64,000 bases of DNA, taken from Kutzneria buriramensis (GTDB lineage Bacteria > Actinomycetota > Actinomycetes > Mycobacteriales > Pseudonocardiaceae). The position numbers were made by a program, and so were the translations under genes. Of this stretch, positions 36,289 through 45,194 are shown piece after piece (the first letter of the stretch is position 1; each line of letters opens with the position of its first letter). Location: positions 124,001 to 188,000 of the forward strand of contig NZ_QUNO01000002.1 in NCBI RefSeq assembly GCF_003387475.1. The letters run 5' to 3'. A model generated the notes under the pieces. The model was not told the DNA's origin, did no database searches, and saw only the letters and a list, made by a program, of their open reading frames with translations.

Positions 36289-37692
36289 GTGACCGAGTTG
36301 CACGAGCTGTCGGCACTGGAGCAGGCCGCGGCGGTCCGGGCCCGCGAGGTCAGCCCGGTCGAGCTGGTGGACCACCACCTGGCCCGGATCGAGGCGCTGG
36401 ACGGCGAGGTGCACGCCTTCGTGACGGTGACCGCCGAGCCGGCCCGGGAACAGGCGCGGGCGGCCGAGCAGGCGGTCGTCGCCGGCGAGGAGCTGCCGCC
36501 GCTGCACGGCGTGCCGACGGCGATCAAGGACCTGGCCATCACGCAGGACGCCCCGACCGCGTTCGGCTCCGCCGCACTGGTCGGCTTCCGGTCGCCGCTC
36601 GACGCCGACGTCGTGACGGCGCTGCGGCGGGCCGGGATGATCAGCCTCGGCAAGACGACGACGCCGGAGTTCGGGCTGACCGCCCATGCGGAGACGGACT
36701 TCGGCCTGGAGACGCGGACGCCGTGGAACCTGGCGTACTCGGCCGGCGGCTCCAGCGCCGGCGCGGCGGCGGCCGTGTCGGCCGGCATGGTCGCGCTGGC
36801 GCAGGGGAGCGACGGCGGCGGCTCGATCCGTATTCCGGCGAGCGTGTGCGGGTTGGTGGGGCTGAAGCCGTCCTGGGGGCGGGTGCCGGACGGCCCGACG
36901 CCGCCGGACGCGACCCGGCTGTCGGTGCGGGGCGTGCTGACGCGGACGGTGCGGGACTCGGCGGCGGGGCTGGACGCCCTGGTGGCCCTGCGGCCGGGCG
37001 GGCTGGTGCCGATCGCCGGGCCGGACGGGACGTTCCTGGCGCAGGCCGACCGCGACCCCGGGCGGCTGCGGATCGGGCGGTTCACCGCCGCGCCCACCGG
37101 CGTCGACGTCGATCCGGAGTGCGTGCGGGCGGTGGACGTGGCGACCGAGCTGCTGGTGGCCGCGGGTCATGACGTGGAGGAGATCGAGCCGCCGGCCGGG
37201 CCGCAGATGACGGAGGTGTTCCTCCAGGTGTGGGCCCTGATCGCCGCCGCGACGCCGGTGCCGGCCGGGAAGGAGGAGCTGCTGCGGCCGGTGACGCGGA
37301 TGCTGCGGGAGCGCGGGGCCTCGATCACCGGTGCACAGGCGCTCGGGCTGCTGGGGGCGTTGCAGGGGGCGTCGCGGCCCGTGATCGACCGGACCGCCGC
37401 GTACGACGTGGTGCTGTGTCCCACGCTGGCGATGCCGCCGCGGCCGGTGGGGTGGTTCACGGAGACGGGGGATCCGGCGGAGGAGTTCGAGCGGACCATG
37501 CGGTTCGTCGCCTTCACGCCGTTGCAGAACGCCACCGGCCAGCCCGCGATCTCCCTCCCCGTGCACCAGACCCCCGACGGCCTCCCCGTAGGCGCCATGC
37601 TGGTCGGCCGCCCCGCCGACGAGGCCACCCTGATCTCCGTCGCCGCCCAGCTGGAGTCCGCCACCCCCTGGCCCACCCGCCCCCGCCGCTAA
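36289..37692 (+). CDS. Amidase signature family enzyme
   Basis: The 467-residue protein has the Ser-cisSer-Lys triad of the family: K80 in GVPTAIKD, S155 in SAGGSSAG and nucleophile S179 in GSDGGGSIRIPAS. It hydrolyses an amide, but the substrate cannot be named. It is not GatA: no gatB or gatC is adjacent, and it lacks the GatA-type context. GTG 36289 follows GGGAGAG. The gene starts 28 bases from the divergent glutathione peroxidase, and its TAA is directly followed by the palindromic repeat. Confidence 0.87.
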   Translation: MTELHELSALEQAAAVRAREVSPVELVDHHLARIEALDGEVHAFVTVTAEPAREQARAAEQAVVAGEELPPLHGVPTAIKDLAITQDAPTAFGSAALVGFRSPLDADVVTALRRAGMISLGKTTTPEFGLTAHAETDFGLETRTPWNLAYSAGGSSAGAAAAVSAGMVALAQGSDGGGSIRIPASVCGLVGLKPSWGRVPDGPTPPDATRLSVRGVLTRTVRDSAAGLDALVALRPGGLVPIAGPDGTFLAQADRDPGRLRIGRFTAAPTGVDVDPECVRAVDVATELLVAAGHDVEEIEPPAGPQMTEVFLQVWALIAAATPVPAGKEELLRPVTRMLRERGASITGAQALGLLGALQGASRPVIDRTAAYDVVLCPTLAMPPRPVGWFTETGDPAEEFERTMRFVAFTPLQNATGQPAISLPVHQTPDGLPVGAMLVGRPADEATLISVAAQLESATPWPTRPRR

Positions 37693-37859
37693 CCCCCGCG
37701 AGTCGCGCTCTCAGACACACCGAATGTCGGTTTCGGGCAGAACCGAGCCTCAGGTCTCACGTCTGCCCGAGACCTACATTCGCCCTGCTCCTGGGCGCGA
37801 CTCGCGGGGGTGTGCCTGGGACGTGCATTCGGTGGGTCCCAGAGCGCGACTCGCCGGGG
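37693..37859. repeat. Palindromic intergenic repeat, copy B
   Basis: It starts at the base after the amidase TAA with CCCCCGCGAGTCGCGCTC. The inner arms are CCGAATGTCGGTTTCGGGCA and its imperfect complement TGCCCGAGACCTACATTCG, and the core closes with GCGCGACTCGCGGGGGTG. A third arm ends in GCGCGACTCGCCGGGG at about 37859. Same family as copies A and C. Confidence 0.78.
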
Positions 37860-37863
37860 TTGG

Positions 37864-37962
37864 TCACCAGCGGGTGGTGATGGTGCGGGCCGCGGGGCGG
37901 CGGGGCCAGGGGCGGCCGGCGGGTGGGCGCTGGGGGCCGGGGCGGTTCGTGGTGCGGGTCAT
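37864..37962 (-). CDS. Small Arg/Pro-rich ORF, 32 aa
   Basis: An ATG whose first bases overlap the stop of the FrnE-like gene (ATGA) opens a 32-codon frame, MTRTTNRPGPQRPPAGRPW continuing RRPAARTITTRW. It is strongly basic and proline-rich with no recognisable domain. The overlap makes coupled translation possible, but at this GC content such a frame could be chance. No function assigned. Confidence 0.25.
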   Translation of the reverse strand: MTRTTNRPGPQRPPAGRPWPRRPAARTITTRW

Positions 37963-38684
37963 CGTCTGCTCGGTTCGGGGTCGGTGCCGGGTTGGGGCTC
38001 GTGCGCCGATGCGGTGGTGGAGGTCGGCGTGGCGTCGGCAGCGTGGTCGGCGGTGGTCCAGGCTTCGGTGAGGGCCTGGGTGAACAGCTCGGTGGGCTGG
38101 GCGCCGGAGACGCCGTAGCGCATGTCGATCACGAAGAACGGCACGCCGTTGGCGCCGAGGCGAGCGGCGACGGCGGCGTCCTCGTCGACCTCGGCGGCGA
38201 AACGGTCGGAGGCCAGCACCGAGCGGACCTCGTCGGGGTCGAGGCCGACCTCGGCGGCCAGGGCGACCAGCGAGTCGTGGGAGAAGACGGAGCGCTGCTC
38301 GGTGAAGTGGGCCTTGAACAGGCGCTCCACCATCGCGTCCTGGAGGCCGTGGGACGCGGCCAGGTGCACGACGCGGTGCGCGTCGGCGGTGTTGCCGATG
38401 TGCAGGCCGACCATGTTGTACGCGAGGCCCTCGCCGGCGGCGGTCTCCGTCACGCGGGCCTCCATCTGGGCGGCCTCGTCCACGGTCATCCCGTACTTCT
38501 GCGACAGCATGTCGACGGTCAGCTCGGTGCCGCCGACGGGGTAGTTCGGGTCGAGCTGGAAGGAGTGGTGCACGACCTCGATCCGGTCGCGGTGCTCGAA
38601 GCCGGCCAGCGCCCGCTCGAACCGCCGCTTGCCGATGTAGCACCACGGGCAGATGACGTCCGCCCAGATGTCGACGCGCACCAC
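37959..38684 (-). CDS. DsbA-family FrnE-like oxidoreductase
   Basis: The 241-residue protein has a thioredoxin fold with CPWC at residues 12-15, a helical insertion, and GVPFFVIDMRYGVSGAQP near 180-197 that includes the cis-proline loop. It lacks a signal peptide, so it is a cytosolic FrnE-type protein disulfide isomerase or 2-hydroxychromene-isomerase-like enzyme. FrnE members are linked to oxidative stress. The C-terminal 35 residues (Thr/Ala/Pro-rich) are an extra tail. The start at 38684 is the first ATG before the strand-forming VDIWADVICPWC. Confidence 0.85.
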   Translation of the reverse strand: MVRVDIWADVICPWCYIGKRRFERALAGFEHRDRIEVVHHSFQLDPNYPVGGTELTVDMLSQKYGMTVDEAAQMEARVTETAAGEGLAYNMVGLHIGNTADAHRVVHLAASHGLQDAMVERLFKAHFTEQRSVFSHDSLVALAAEVGLDPDEVRSVLASDRFAAEVDEDAAVAARLGANGVPFFVIDMRYGVSGAQPTELFTQALTEAWTTADHAADATPTSTTASAHEPQPGTDPEPSRR

Positions 38685-38707
38685 AACTCCTCTAGCTCGA
38701 AAAACTC

Positions 38708-39313
38708 CTAACCAGTGCGACGCAATCCGAGCGAGTTTTGTTCCAGGGCGGCGAGCTCGCCGATCACCTTGCGCCGGCCCTTGCGCCAGTCCACGGCGGG
38801 ATCGTCGCTGACGGTGGCCAGCGACCGCAGCGGCAGCCGGGTCAGGGCGCGCAGCGCCAGCAGGTCCTCCCCGCCGTCGAGCCGCCCGATCCGACGCGCG
38901 GCCCCGGCGGACCGGGCGTAGCGCAGCCGCAGCGGCAGCCAGATGGCCAACGCGAACAGCACGGGGCCCAGCACGAGCGCCACGGGTAGCCAGAACGCGA
39001 GGCTCTCGGCGATGTCGATCTCCCCGTGGCCGGCGTTGACGAGGGTCGAGCCGGCGTTCACACCGGTGCCGAGCGTGTCGGCGAGCTGCCCGCCGACCAG
39101 CGGCACCTTGCCGGCGCTGGCGGCGGCGTCGTGGAACGTGTCCCGCAGCCCGCTGCCGGCGTCGACGAGCTTGTCACCGGGCGCCCGTAATCGTTGGACC
39201 GTGTCGTGGACCTGCGCCCCGAGCCAGATCCACGCGCCCATCCACGCCAGCACCACGACGTCGGCGAGCACCTGACGCAGAAACCGGCTTGGCCGGTCCG
39301 CGTACCACTTCAC
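38708..39313 (-). CDS. Two-TM membrane protein of unknown function
   Basis: The 201-residue protein has a short basic N-terminus, one transmembrane helix (about 16-34), an extracellular segment rich in Gly, Ala, Asp with (A/G)G(S/T)LVNAG-type repeats, a second transmembrane helix (about 106-128) and a basic cytosolic tail with LRLRYARSAGAARRIGRL. It resembles a conserved actinomycete protein of unknown role. It lies 18 bases downstream of the second Ser/Thr kinase gene in the same direction, so it may be a partner or substrate (inference). Confidence 0.65.
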   Translation of the reverse strand: MKWYADRPSRFLRQVLADVVVLAWMGAWIWLGAQVHDTVQRLRAPGDKLVDAGSGLRDTFHDAAASAGKVPLVGGQLADTLGTGVNAGSTLVNAGHGEIDIAESLAFWLPVALVLGPVLFALAIWLPLRLRYARSAGAARRIGRLDGGEDLLALRALTRLPLRSLATVSDDPAVDWRKGRRKVIGELAALEQNSLGLRRTG

Positions 39314-39331
39314 CCTGCCCTCCCGGCAACA

Positions 39332-40546
39332 TCAACTTGTTGGCGACACCGAAGTCTGGCCGGCGGCCGCGGTGGTGGTGCTCTCGGGTGCGGTTGTGGT
39401 TGTCGTGACGGGAGTGGTCGTCGTGGTCGTCGGCGCGACCGTGGTCGTCGTGGGCGGCGGCGTGGTCGTCGTGGACGACGTGGCGGTGGTGGCGGCCGTC
39501 GTCGTTGCCGTCGACGAGTGTGTCGTCCGGACCGGCGCGATCTGAACCGGCGACTGGCTCGACGAGGTCGACGCCGGCGGCACGACGGCCGGCGTCTGCG
39601 AGTGGGCCGGCGGATCGGTGGGCCGAAGCAGGAACAGCAGCCCGGCGACGGCCGCGGCGGCCACGGTGGCGACCGCGCCGACGGCCATCGGGGCGCGGCG
39701 ACGGTGGCGCGCCTGGACCGGCGCAGCCGGCGGCAACGGCGTCGTCGGCTGCACGAGGAACGACCCGGACAGCGCCGCGACGATCTCGTCGGCCGACGGC
39801 CGCGCGGCGGGATCCTTGTCCATCAGGCGCGTCAGCAGCGGCGCGAGCCAGCCGGCCCTCGTCGGCGCGGGCGGCGCGTCGGTCAGCACGGACGTCATGG
39901 TGGCCAAGGGATCGCCGCGATCGAACGGGACGATTCCTTCTACAGCCGCGTAGATCGTCACACCGAGGGACCAGAAGTCCGACTCCGGACCGCTTTCCAG
40001 CCCCCGGACCCGCTCGGGCGCCATGTACGACGGCGCGCCCACCAGCACCCCGGCGGCGGTGATCGAGCTGTCACCCTCGGCGCTGGCGATGCCGAAGTCG
40101 GCCAGGTGCGCTCGCCCGGTGGCGTCCAGCAACACGTTGCCGGGCTTGACGTCCCGGTGCAGCACCCCGCTCTCGTGCGCGGCCCGCAGCGCGGCCACGA
40201 GGTCCAGGCCAATTTCCGCGGCCCGCTCCGGTGGCAGCGGACCATCGACGGAGATGACGTCCGCCAGCGTCCGCGACTCCACGTGCTGCATCACGATCCA
40301 CTGCCGGTCGTCGTGCTCGACGACGTCGTAGACGGTGACGACATTCGGGTGCACCACGCGGGCGGCGGCGCGGGCCTCCCGCAGCACGCGCTCACCCTGC
40401 CCGGTGACGTCCTTCATGGCGACGTCCCGGCCCAGCAGCGTGTCCCGCGCCAGCCACACGGTGCCCATGCCACCCGCGCCGACCTTCCTGACCAGCGCGT
40501 ATCGGCCGGCAACGGCCGGCGGCCCCGACGCTTCGTGAGCAGTCAC
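39332..40546 (-). CDS. Transmembrane Ser/Thr protein kinase with Thr-rich extracellular stalk
   Basis: The 404-residue protein has a kinase domain with KVGAGGMGTVWLARD, the lysine in VAMKDV, HRDVKPGN, DFG and APE, then a basic juxtamembrane segment (ARHRRRAPM), one transmembrane helix and a C-terminal extracellular tail of about 100 residues made mostly of threonine, with Pro, Ser, Ala and Val. This low-complexity stalk is probably O-glycosylated or wall-spanning. There are no PASTA repeats. I chose GTG 40546 because the codon before the kinase segment fits related proteins; a TTG at 40579 is possible. Downstream is the two-TM protein. Confidence 0.83.
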   Translation of the reverse strand: MTAHEASGPPAVAGRYALVRKVGAGGMGTVWLARDTLLGRDVAMKDVTGQGERVLREARAAARVVHPNVVTVYDVVEHDDRQWIVMQHVESRTLADVISVDGPLPPERAAEIGLDLVAALRAAHESGVLHRDVKPGNVLLDATGRAHLADFGIASAEGDSSITAAGVLVGAPSYMAPERVRGLESGPESDFWSLGVTIYAAVEGIVPFDRGDPLATMTSVLTDAPPAPTRAGWLAPLLTRLMDKDPAARPSADEIVAALSGSFLVQPTTPLPPAAPVQARHRRRAPMAVGAVATVAAAAVAGLLFLLRPTDPPAHSQTPAVVPPASTSSSQSPVQIAPVRTTHSSTATTTAATTATSSTTTTPPPTTTTVAPTTTTTTPVTTTTTAPESTTTAAAGQTSVSPTS

Positions 40547-40617
40547 CGGGGCCGGGTACCCCCGTTCATCGCAGGGCAATCAGGACGTCATTGACTGCCC
40601 GACTTGCCGAGCTTTAA

Positions 40618-40628
40618 GTTCGGCGAAC
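40618..40628. promoter_or_regulatory. Operator candidate upstream of xylose isomerase
   Basis: GTTCGGCGAAC is a perfect palindrome around a central G, embedded in an AT-richer TTTAAGTT...AACTAACTAA context 25 bases before the xylA GTG. ROK-type xylose repressors bind TTAGTT/AACTAA-like sites, so a XylR site is plausible. Confidence 0.4.
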
Positions 40629-40652
40629 TAACTAAGCTGGTTGGAGGTAGCT

Positions 40653-41813
40653 GTGGCCGCCGATCCCACTCCCGCGGACAGATTCAGCTTCGGCCTGTGG
40701 ACGGTCGGCTGGCGCGCCAACGACCCGTTCGGCGAGCCGACCCGACCGGCCCTGGACCCCGTCGAGAGCGTGCACCGGCTCGCGGAGCTCGGCGCGTGGG
40801 GCGTCTCCTTCCACGACGACGACGTGATCCCGTTCGGCTCGGACGACACGGTGCGCGAGGAGCGGGTGAAGCGCTTCCGCAAGGCGGTCGACGAGGCCGG
40901 CCTCGTCGTGCCGATGGCGACCACGAACCTGTTCACCCACCCCGTGTTCAAGGACGGCGGCTTCACGAGCAACGACCGCTCGGTACGGCGTTTCGCGCTG
41001 CGCAAGGTGTTGCGCAATGTGGATCTCGCCGCGGAGCTCGGCGCGACCACGTATGTCCTGTGGGGCGGGCGCGAGGGCTCGGAGACCGACGCGGCCAAGG
41101 ACGTGCGCGCGGCGCTGGACCGCTACCGCGAGGCGATGAATGTACTGACGCAGTACGTCATCGATCAGGCCTATAACGTCAAGTTCGCCATCGAGCCGAA
41201 GCCGAACGAGCCCCGCGGTGACATCCTGCTGCCGACGATCGGCCACGCGCTGGGCTTCATCTCCACACTGGAGCACGAGCACCTGGTCGGCCTCAATCCC
41301 GAGGTGGGCCACGAGCAGATGGCCGGCCTGAACTTCGTGCACGGGATCTCGCAGGCGCTGTGGCAGGACAAGCTGTTCCATATCGATCTGAACGGTCAGA
41401 AGGGTCCGCGCTACGACCAGGACCTGATCTTCGGCCACGGCGACCTGCTCTCCGCGTTCTTCCTCGTGGATCTGCTGGAGCAGGCCGGATACCGCGGACC
41501 GCGACACTTCGACTACAAGCCGCTGCGCACTGAGGACGTCGACGGCGTGTGGGCCAGCGCGGCCGCGAACATGCGGACCTACTTGCTGCTCAAGGAACGC
41601 GCGGCCGCCTTCCGGGCCGATCCGGACGTGCAGGAGGCGTTGCGCGCGGCCAAGGTCGACGAGATCCTGCTGCCGACGTTGTCGCGCCGGGAGAGTGTGG
41701 AGCAGTTCCGTACGGCCGACGCCGACTTCGATCCGGACTCGGCAGGGGCCAGGGGATACGGGTTCGTGCGGTTGTCGCAACTGGCGTTGGAGCATCTGGT
41801 CGGAGCGCGGTGA
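40653..41813 (+). CDS. xylA: Xylose isomerase
   Basis: The 386-residue protein matches actinomycete xylose isomerases in length and active site: SFHDDD with catalytic H54 and D57, and [13 protein letters not shown] with the metal-binding Glu and Lys (about 180-183). Also present are [14 protein letters not shown], the metal-site run [16 protein letters not shown], and HFDYKP. It interconverts D-xylose and D-xylulose (and glucose/fructose) in the cytosol. GGAGG at 40643-40647 fixes the GTG start; an in-frame TTG at 40641 lies inside the ribosome-site region. No xylulokinase or transporter gene is adjacent. Confidence 0.94.
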   Translation: MAADPTPADRFSFGLWTVGWRANDPFGEPTRPALDPVESVHRLAELGAWGVSFHDDDVIPFGSDDTVREERVKRFRKAVDEAGLVVPMATTNLFTHPVFKDGGFTSNDRSVRRFALRKVLRNVDLAAELGATTYVLWGGREGSETDAAKDVRAALDRYREAMNVLTQYVIDQAYNVKFAIEPKPNEPRGDILLPTIGHALGFISTLEHEHLVGLNPEVGHEQMAGLNFVHGISQALWQDKLFHIDLNGQKGPRYDQDLIFGHGDLLSAFFLVDLLEQAGYRGPRHFDYKPLRTEDVDGVWASAAANMRTYLLLKERAAAFRADPDVQEALRAAKVDEILLPTLSRRESVEQFRTADADFDPDSAGARGYGFVRLSQLALEHLVGAR

Positions 41814-42268
41814 TCGTGATCAGCGACGCCCCGGGCAACCCCTGTTTTCTCACGCCGATTCCACAGCGGTCCACCCCGTCTGCAATTTGCATCCACGACT
41901 ATTGGGGCAGCCGCGGTGAGCCCCGTTTACTTGCACTCAACGAAGAATTGGCCCGGTAGAGCGCGACACCGTCGTCGCGACCCGCTCCGGGCCCGGGCAC
42001 TGGGCCGTCCGGTGGGCCGGCGCGCGGCCCGACCGCCCTGATCGATGGGCCGATGGGGGTCGATCGCTCGACAAAACTTCACCCGCCGGCAATCAACCTG
42101 TTTCATCGACGACAGTGGTGTAGGAGCCCGTCCGCCACTCGTCCTAGGTGTCAACGGGGGTCGACTCGTGGTCACGCTTCGGCTTGGTCAGAACGACGGC
42201 ATTTTCGGGACCGTTAGGGCACGGCTTCGGTATCCTTCACCGCCTGATGGCAGTCGCCCTGATAAGCA
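41814..42268. other. 455-base intergenic region, no gene recognised
   Basis: This stretch between xylA and the first LAL regulator is less GC-rich than its surroundings and contains stop codons in all likely frames apart from a short unconvincing frame at 42045-42311. No clear hairpin terminator or operator stands out. It probably holds the xylA terminator and a long leader or promoter region for the regulator cluster. Confidence 0.5.
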
Positions 42269-45184
42269 GTGGGTCGCAGCCAGACGCGAGAGGGAAGGCG
42301 GTCTGCCCTGAACCCGGATCGGAGGCTCGTCTCCGCCGGCGCGGCGCCGGATGTGTCCACTCGGGACAAAACCGGCGCACCCGCGATCGGCCGCGTCCTG
42401 CTGGGCAGGACCGACGAGCTGGCACAGCTGGAGGACAAGGCCGGCCTGGCGGTCGAGGGCCGCGGCCAGGCGGTGCTGCTGCGCGGGCCGTCGGGCATCG
42501 GCAAGAGCCAGCTGTTGCGGGCCGCGGAACAGCGCTTCGCCGCGCGGGGCATGCGGGTGCTGCGCGCCGACTGCACCGAGGTCGGCAGCGCCTCCGGTTA
42601 CGCCGCCGTGCGCGCGCTGTTCGACGGCATCGATCAGGATCTTGTGCAGGGCGCGGCCCGCTGGGCCCGCGCCGCGCTCACGCCCGGCGACGACGGCGAC
42701 CTGCCCAGCGGCGGATATGCCGTGCTGCACGGGCTTTACTGGCTCGTGGTCGGCCTGACCGGCGAGCAGCCGCTCGCGCTGATCGTCGACGACGCGCACT
42801 GGGCCGACAATTCGTCCTTGCGCTGGCTTGACTTCCTGCTGCGCCGCGCGGACAACCTGCGCCTGCTCGTGGTTGTCGCGCAACGAACCGGCGTCGCGGA
42901 TGGTGAGTTGCTCACGCAGCTGACCACCCACGAATCCTGCACGACGCTCGACGTTCGCCCGCTCGGCGCGGACGACGTCGTCGATCTGATCGCCGCCGGC
43001 CTCGACGAGGTGCCGGCGCCGGCGTTCGCCGCGCGCTGCACCGACGTCAGCGGCGGCAACCCGCTGCTGCTCGACCGGCTGCTGAGCGAGTTGCGGCGCA
43101 ACGGTGTGCAGCCGGACGCCGCGAGCGTGGAGTTGGTGCAGGAGATGGGCCGGGACGTGCTCGCCGCGTCCGTGCTCTCGGCCCTGGCCAAGCAGCCCGA
43201 CTACGTCACCGCGGTGGCGCGCGCCGCCGCGGTGGTCGGCACCCGGCCGCCACACCTGGTCGCCGCGCTGGCGCAGGTGCCGGCGCGTTCCGTGGAGACC
43301 GCCATCGGCCTGCTGTCCCGCTGCGACGTGCTGGACGAGCAGGGCCGGGACTTCGTGCACGACCAGGTGCGAACCACCATCCTGGCCGGCATTTCCGAGC
43401 AGGAGCTGCACGCCGTGCGGGCGCGGGCGGCGCGGCTGCTCAACGATGAGGGCCGGCCGGCCGAGGCCGTCGCCGGCCACCTGCTGCTGACCCCCGTGGA
43501 CGAGCCGTGGATGCAGCCGATCCTGCGCGACGCCGCCGCGAGCGCGAACCGGCGGGGCTCCGCCGAGGCCGCGATGGGTTACTTGCAGCGAGCGTTAGGA
43601 TCCAAATGGTTGGACGCCGACACCCGCACCAGGTTGCAGATCGACCTGGCCGGACTGCTCGCGCAGGTCGACCCGGCGAGTGCGCTGCCGACGCTGCGTG
43701 AGGTGTTGGGGCGGCTCACCGACGTCCGCGAGCGCACGCCCGTGGCCGCCCTGTTCGCCCGCGCCGCCCAGCCGGTGTATTCCTCGCAGGAGGCGGTGGA
43801 ACTGCTCGTCGAGGTGATCGACCAGCTGGACGCCGTCATCGGGCCCGAGCCCGGCCCGGCCGACCGGGAGCTGCGCGCGCTGGCCGAGTCGGCGCTGCTG
43901 ATGTCCGCCACCGACGAGTGCTCCACGCTGCCGCTGGCCACCGCCCGCGCGCACGCGATCGCCGACCCGCCCGGCCACACCGCCACGGAGATGCTGACGC
44001 TGTCGCTGATGGCGATGCTGTCGGCGTTCGAAGGCGGATCGGTGGAGACGGTGCTGCGCCGCGCCCGCCGGGTGATGGAAACACCGGATGTCCCGGTGGA
44101 CGGCATGACGCTGCTCGGCGGCTCGCTGGCGTTCGAGATGGCCGGGGACATCGACTCGGCGCTGGCCGGACTGGATCGCACGCTGGCCGAGACCCGGCGG
44201 CGCGCCGAACCCGTGATGCACGTGATGGCCCTGGGCTTCCGGGCGGTGATCCAGCGCCGTCGCGGCGAGCTCGCCGAGGCCGTCGCCGACGCGCAGACCG
44301 CTGCCGACGTGGCCGGCCAGGAGCTGCCGGGCCTGGTGCTCACGCTGCCGCAGATCGCCCAGGCCGGCGTCTTCGCCGACCTCGGGCAGCCCGACCGCGC
44401 GCTGGAGCTGCTCGGCCAGGTGGTCCGGCCGCGGTACGAGGAATTCGGCTGGGAGTGGTACAACTACGCGCTCGTGCGGGCGAAGGTGTCGCGCCAGCTC
44501 GGTGATCTGACCGGCGCGCTGGAGATGTTGCGGCGCTGCGAGCGGAGCCTGGACGAGGCCGGCATCACCAACCCGATGTACGTGATGTGGTGGCCGGAGG
44601 CGGTGGACATCCTGGTGGAGCTCGACCGCCGTGAGGAGGCCGCCGAACTCGTCGGCCGGATGAGCGACAACATCCATCGGTGGCCGATTCCCAAGGCGGC
44701 CGGGCTGATCGCGCTCGTCACCGGGCTCGTCGCCGAGGACCCGCGGGACGCCGTCGCGCCGCTGACCGTGGCGATCGACCGGCTGGAGGCCTGCGGCGCG
44801 GTGCCGGACCGGATCCGCGCCGGGCACCGGCTCGGGCAGGCGCTGCTGCGCGCCGGCGACGTCAAGCAGGCGCGGCAGGTGTTGCGCGCCACCATGGACG
44901 TCGCCACCCGCAGCGGCGAACGGGCCGAGCTGGCGGAGATCGGCAAGCTCGTGGTGGAGGCGGGCGGTCGGGTGCGCAAGCAGACCGACTCGCCGATGGA
45001 CGCGCTCACCGGCAGCGAGCGCCGGGTGATCGCGATGGCCGCGGAGGGCCTGAGCAACCGCGCCATCGCCGAGTCGCTGTTCGTCGCGCTGCGCACCGTC
45101 GAGGTGCACCTCACCAGTTCGTACCGCAAGCTCGGCGTGTCCGGGCGCGCGGAGCTGACCGCGATGTTCCGAGCCGAGCGGTAA
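42269..45184 (+). CDS. LAL-type LuxR regulator 1
   Basis: The 971-residue protein is a large ATP-binding LuxR-family (LAL) regulator. An AAA-type ATPase region has Walker A GPSGIGKS (73-80) and Walker B LIVDDAHWAD (about 170-180). A long helical TPR-like middle is followed by a C-terminal LuxR HTH of about 60 residues (LTGSERRVIAMAAEGLSNRAIAESLFVALRTVEVHLTSSYRKLGV). All parts look intact. Such proteins activate antibiotic or carbohydrate genes; NysRI-III and AmphRI-III of polyene clusters are examples of similar size. The start is uncertain: GTG 42269 has no good ribosome site and GTG 42353 is an alternative. Confidence 0.82.
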   Translation: MGRSQTREGRRSALNPDRRLVSAGAAPDVSTRDKTGAPAIGRVLLGRTDELAQLEDKAGLAVEGRGQAVLLRGPSGIGKSQLLRAAEQRFAARGMRVLRADCTEVGSASGYAAVRALFDGIDQDLVQGAARWARAALTPGDDGDLPSGGYAVLHGLYWLVVGLTGEQPLALIVDDAHWADNSSLRWLDFLLRRADNLRLLVVVAQRTGVADGELLTQLTTHESCTTLDVRPLGADDVVDLIAAGLDEVPAPAFAARCTDVSGGNPLLLDRLLSELRRNGVQPDAASVELVQEMGRDVLAASVLSALAKQPDYVTAVARAAAVVGTRPPHLVAALAQVPARSVETAIGLLSRCDVLDEQGRDFVHDQVRTTILAGISEQELHAVRARAARLLNDEGRPAEAVAGHLLLTPVDEPWMQPILRDAAASANRRGSAEAAMGYLQRALGSKWLDADTRTRLQIDLAGLLAQVDPASALPTLREVLGRLTDVRERTPVAALFARAAQPVYSSQEAVELLVEVIDQLDAVIGPEPGPADRELRALAESALLMSATDECSTLPLATARAHAIADPPGHTATEMLTLSLMAMLSAFEGGSVETVLRRARRVMETPDVPVDGMTLLGGSLAFEMAGDIDSALAGLDRTLAETRRRAEPVMHVMALGFRAVIQRRRGELAEAVADAQTAADVAGQELPGLVLTLPQIAQAGVFADLGQPDRALELLGQVVRPRYEEFGWEWYNYALVRAKVSRQLGDLTGALEMLRRCERSLDEAGITNPMYVMWWPEAVDILVELDRREEAAELVGRMSDNIHRWPIPKAAGLIALVTGLVAEDPRDAVAPLTVAIDRLEACGAVPDRIRAGHRLGQALLRAGDVKQARQVLRATMDVATRSGERAELAEIGKLVVEAGGRVRKQTDSPMDALTGSERRVIAMAAEGLSNRAIAESLFVALRTVEVHLTSSYRKLGVSGRAELTAMFRAER

Positions 45185-45194
45185 GCCGGCGACC

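Noticed and set aside
42045-42311. 88-codon frame before the first LAL gene
   Set aside because: No ribosome site, no recognisable features, and it overlaps the possible start of the regulator.
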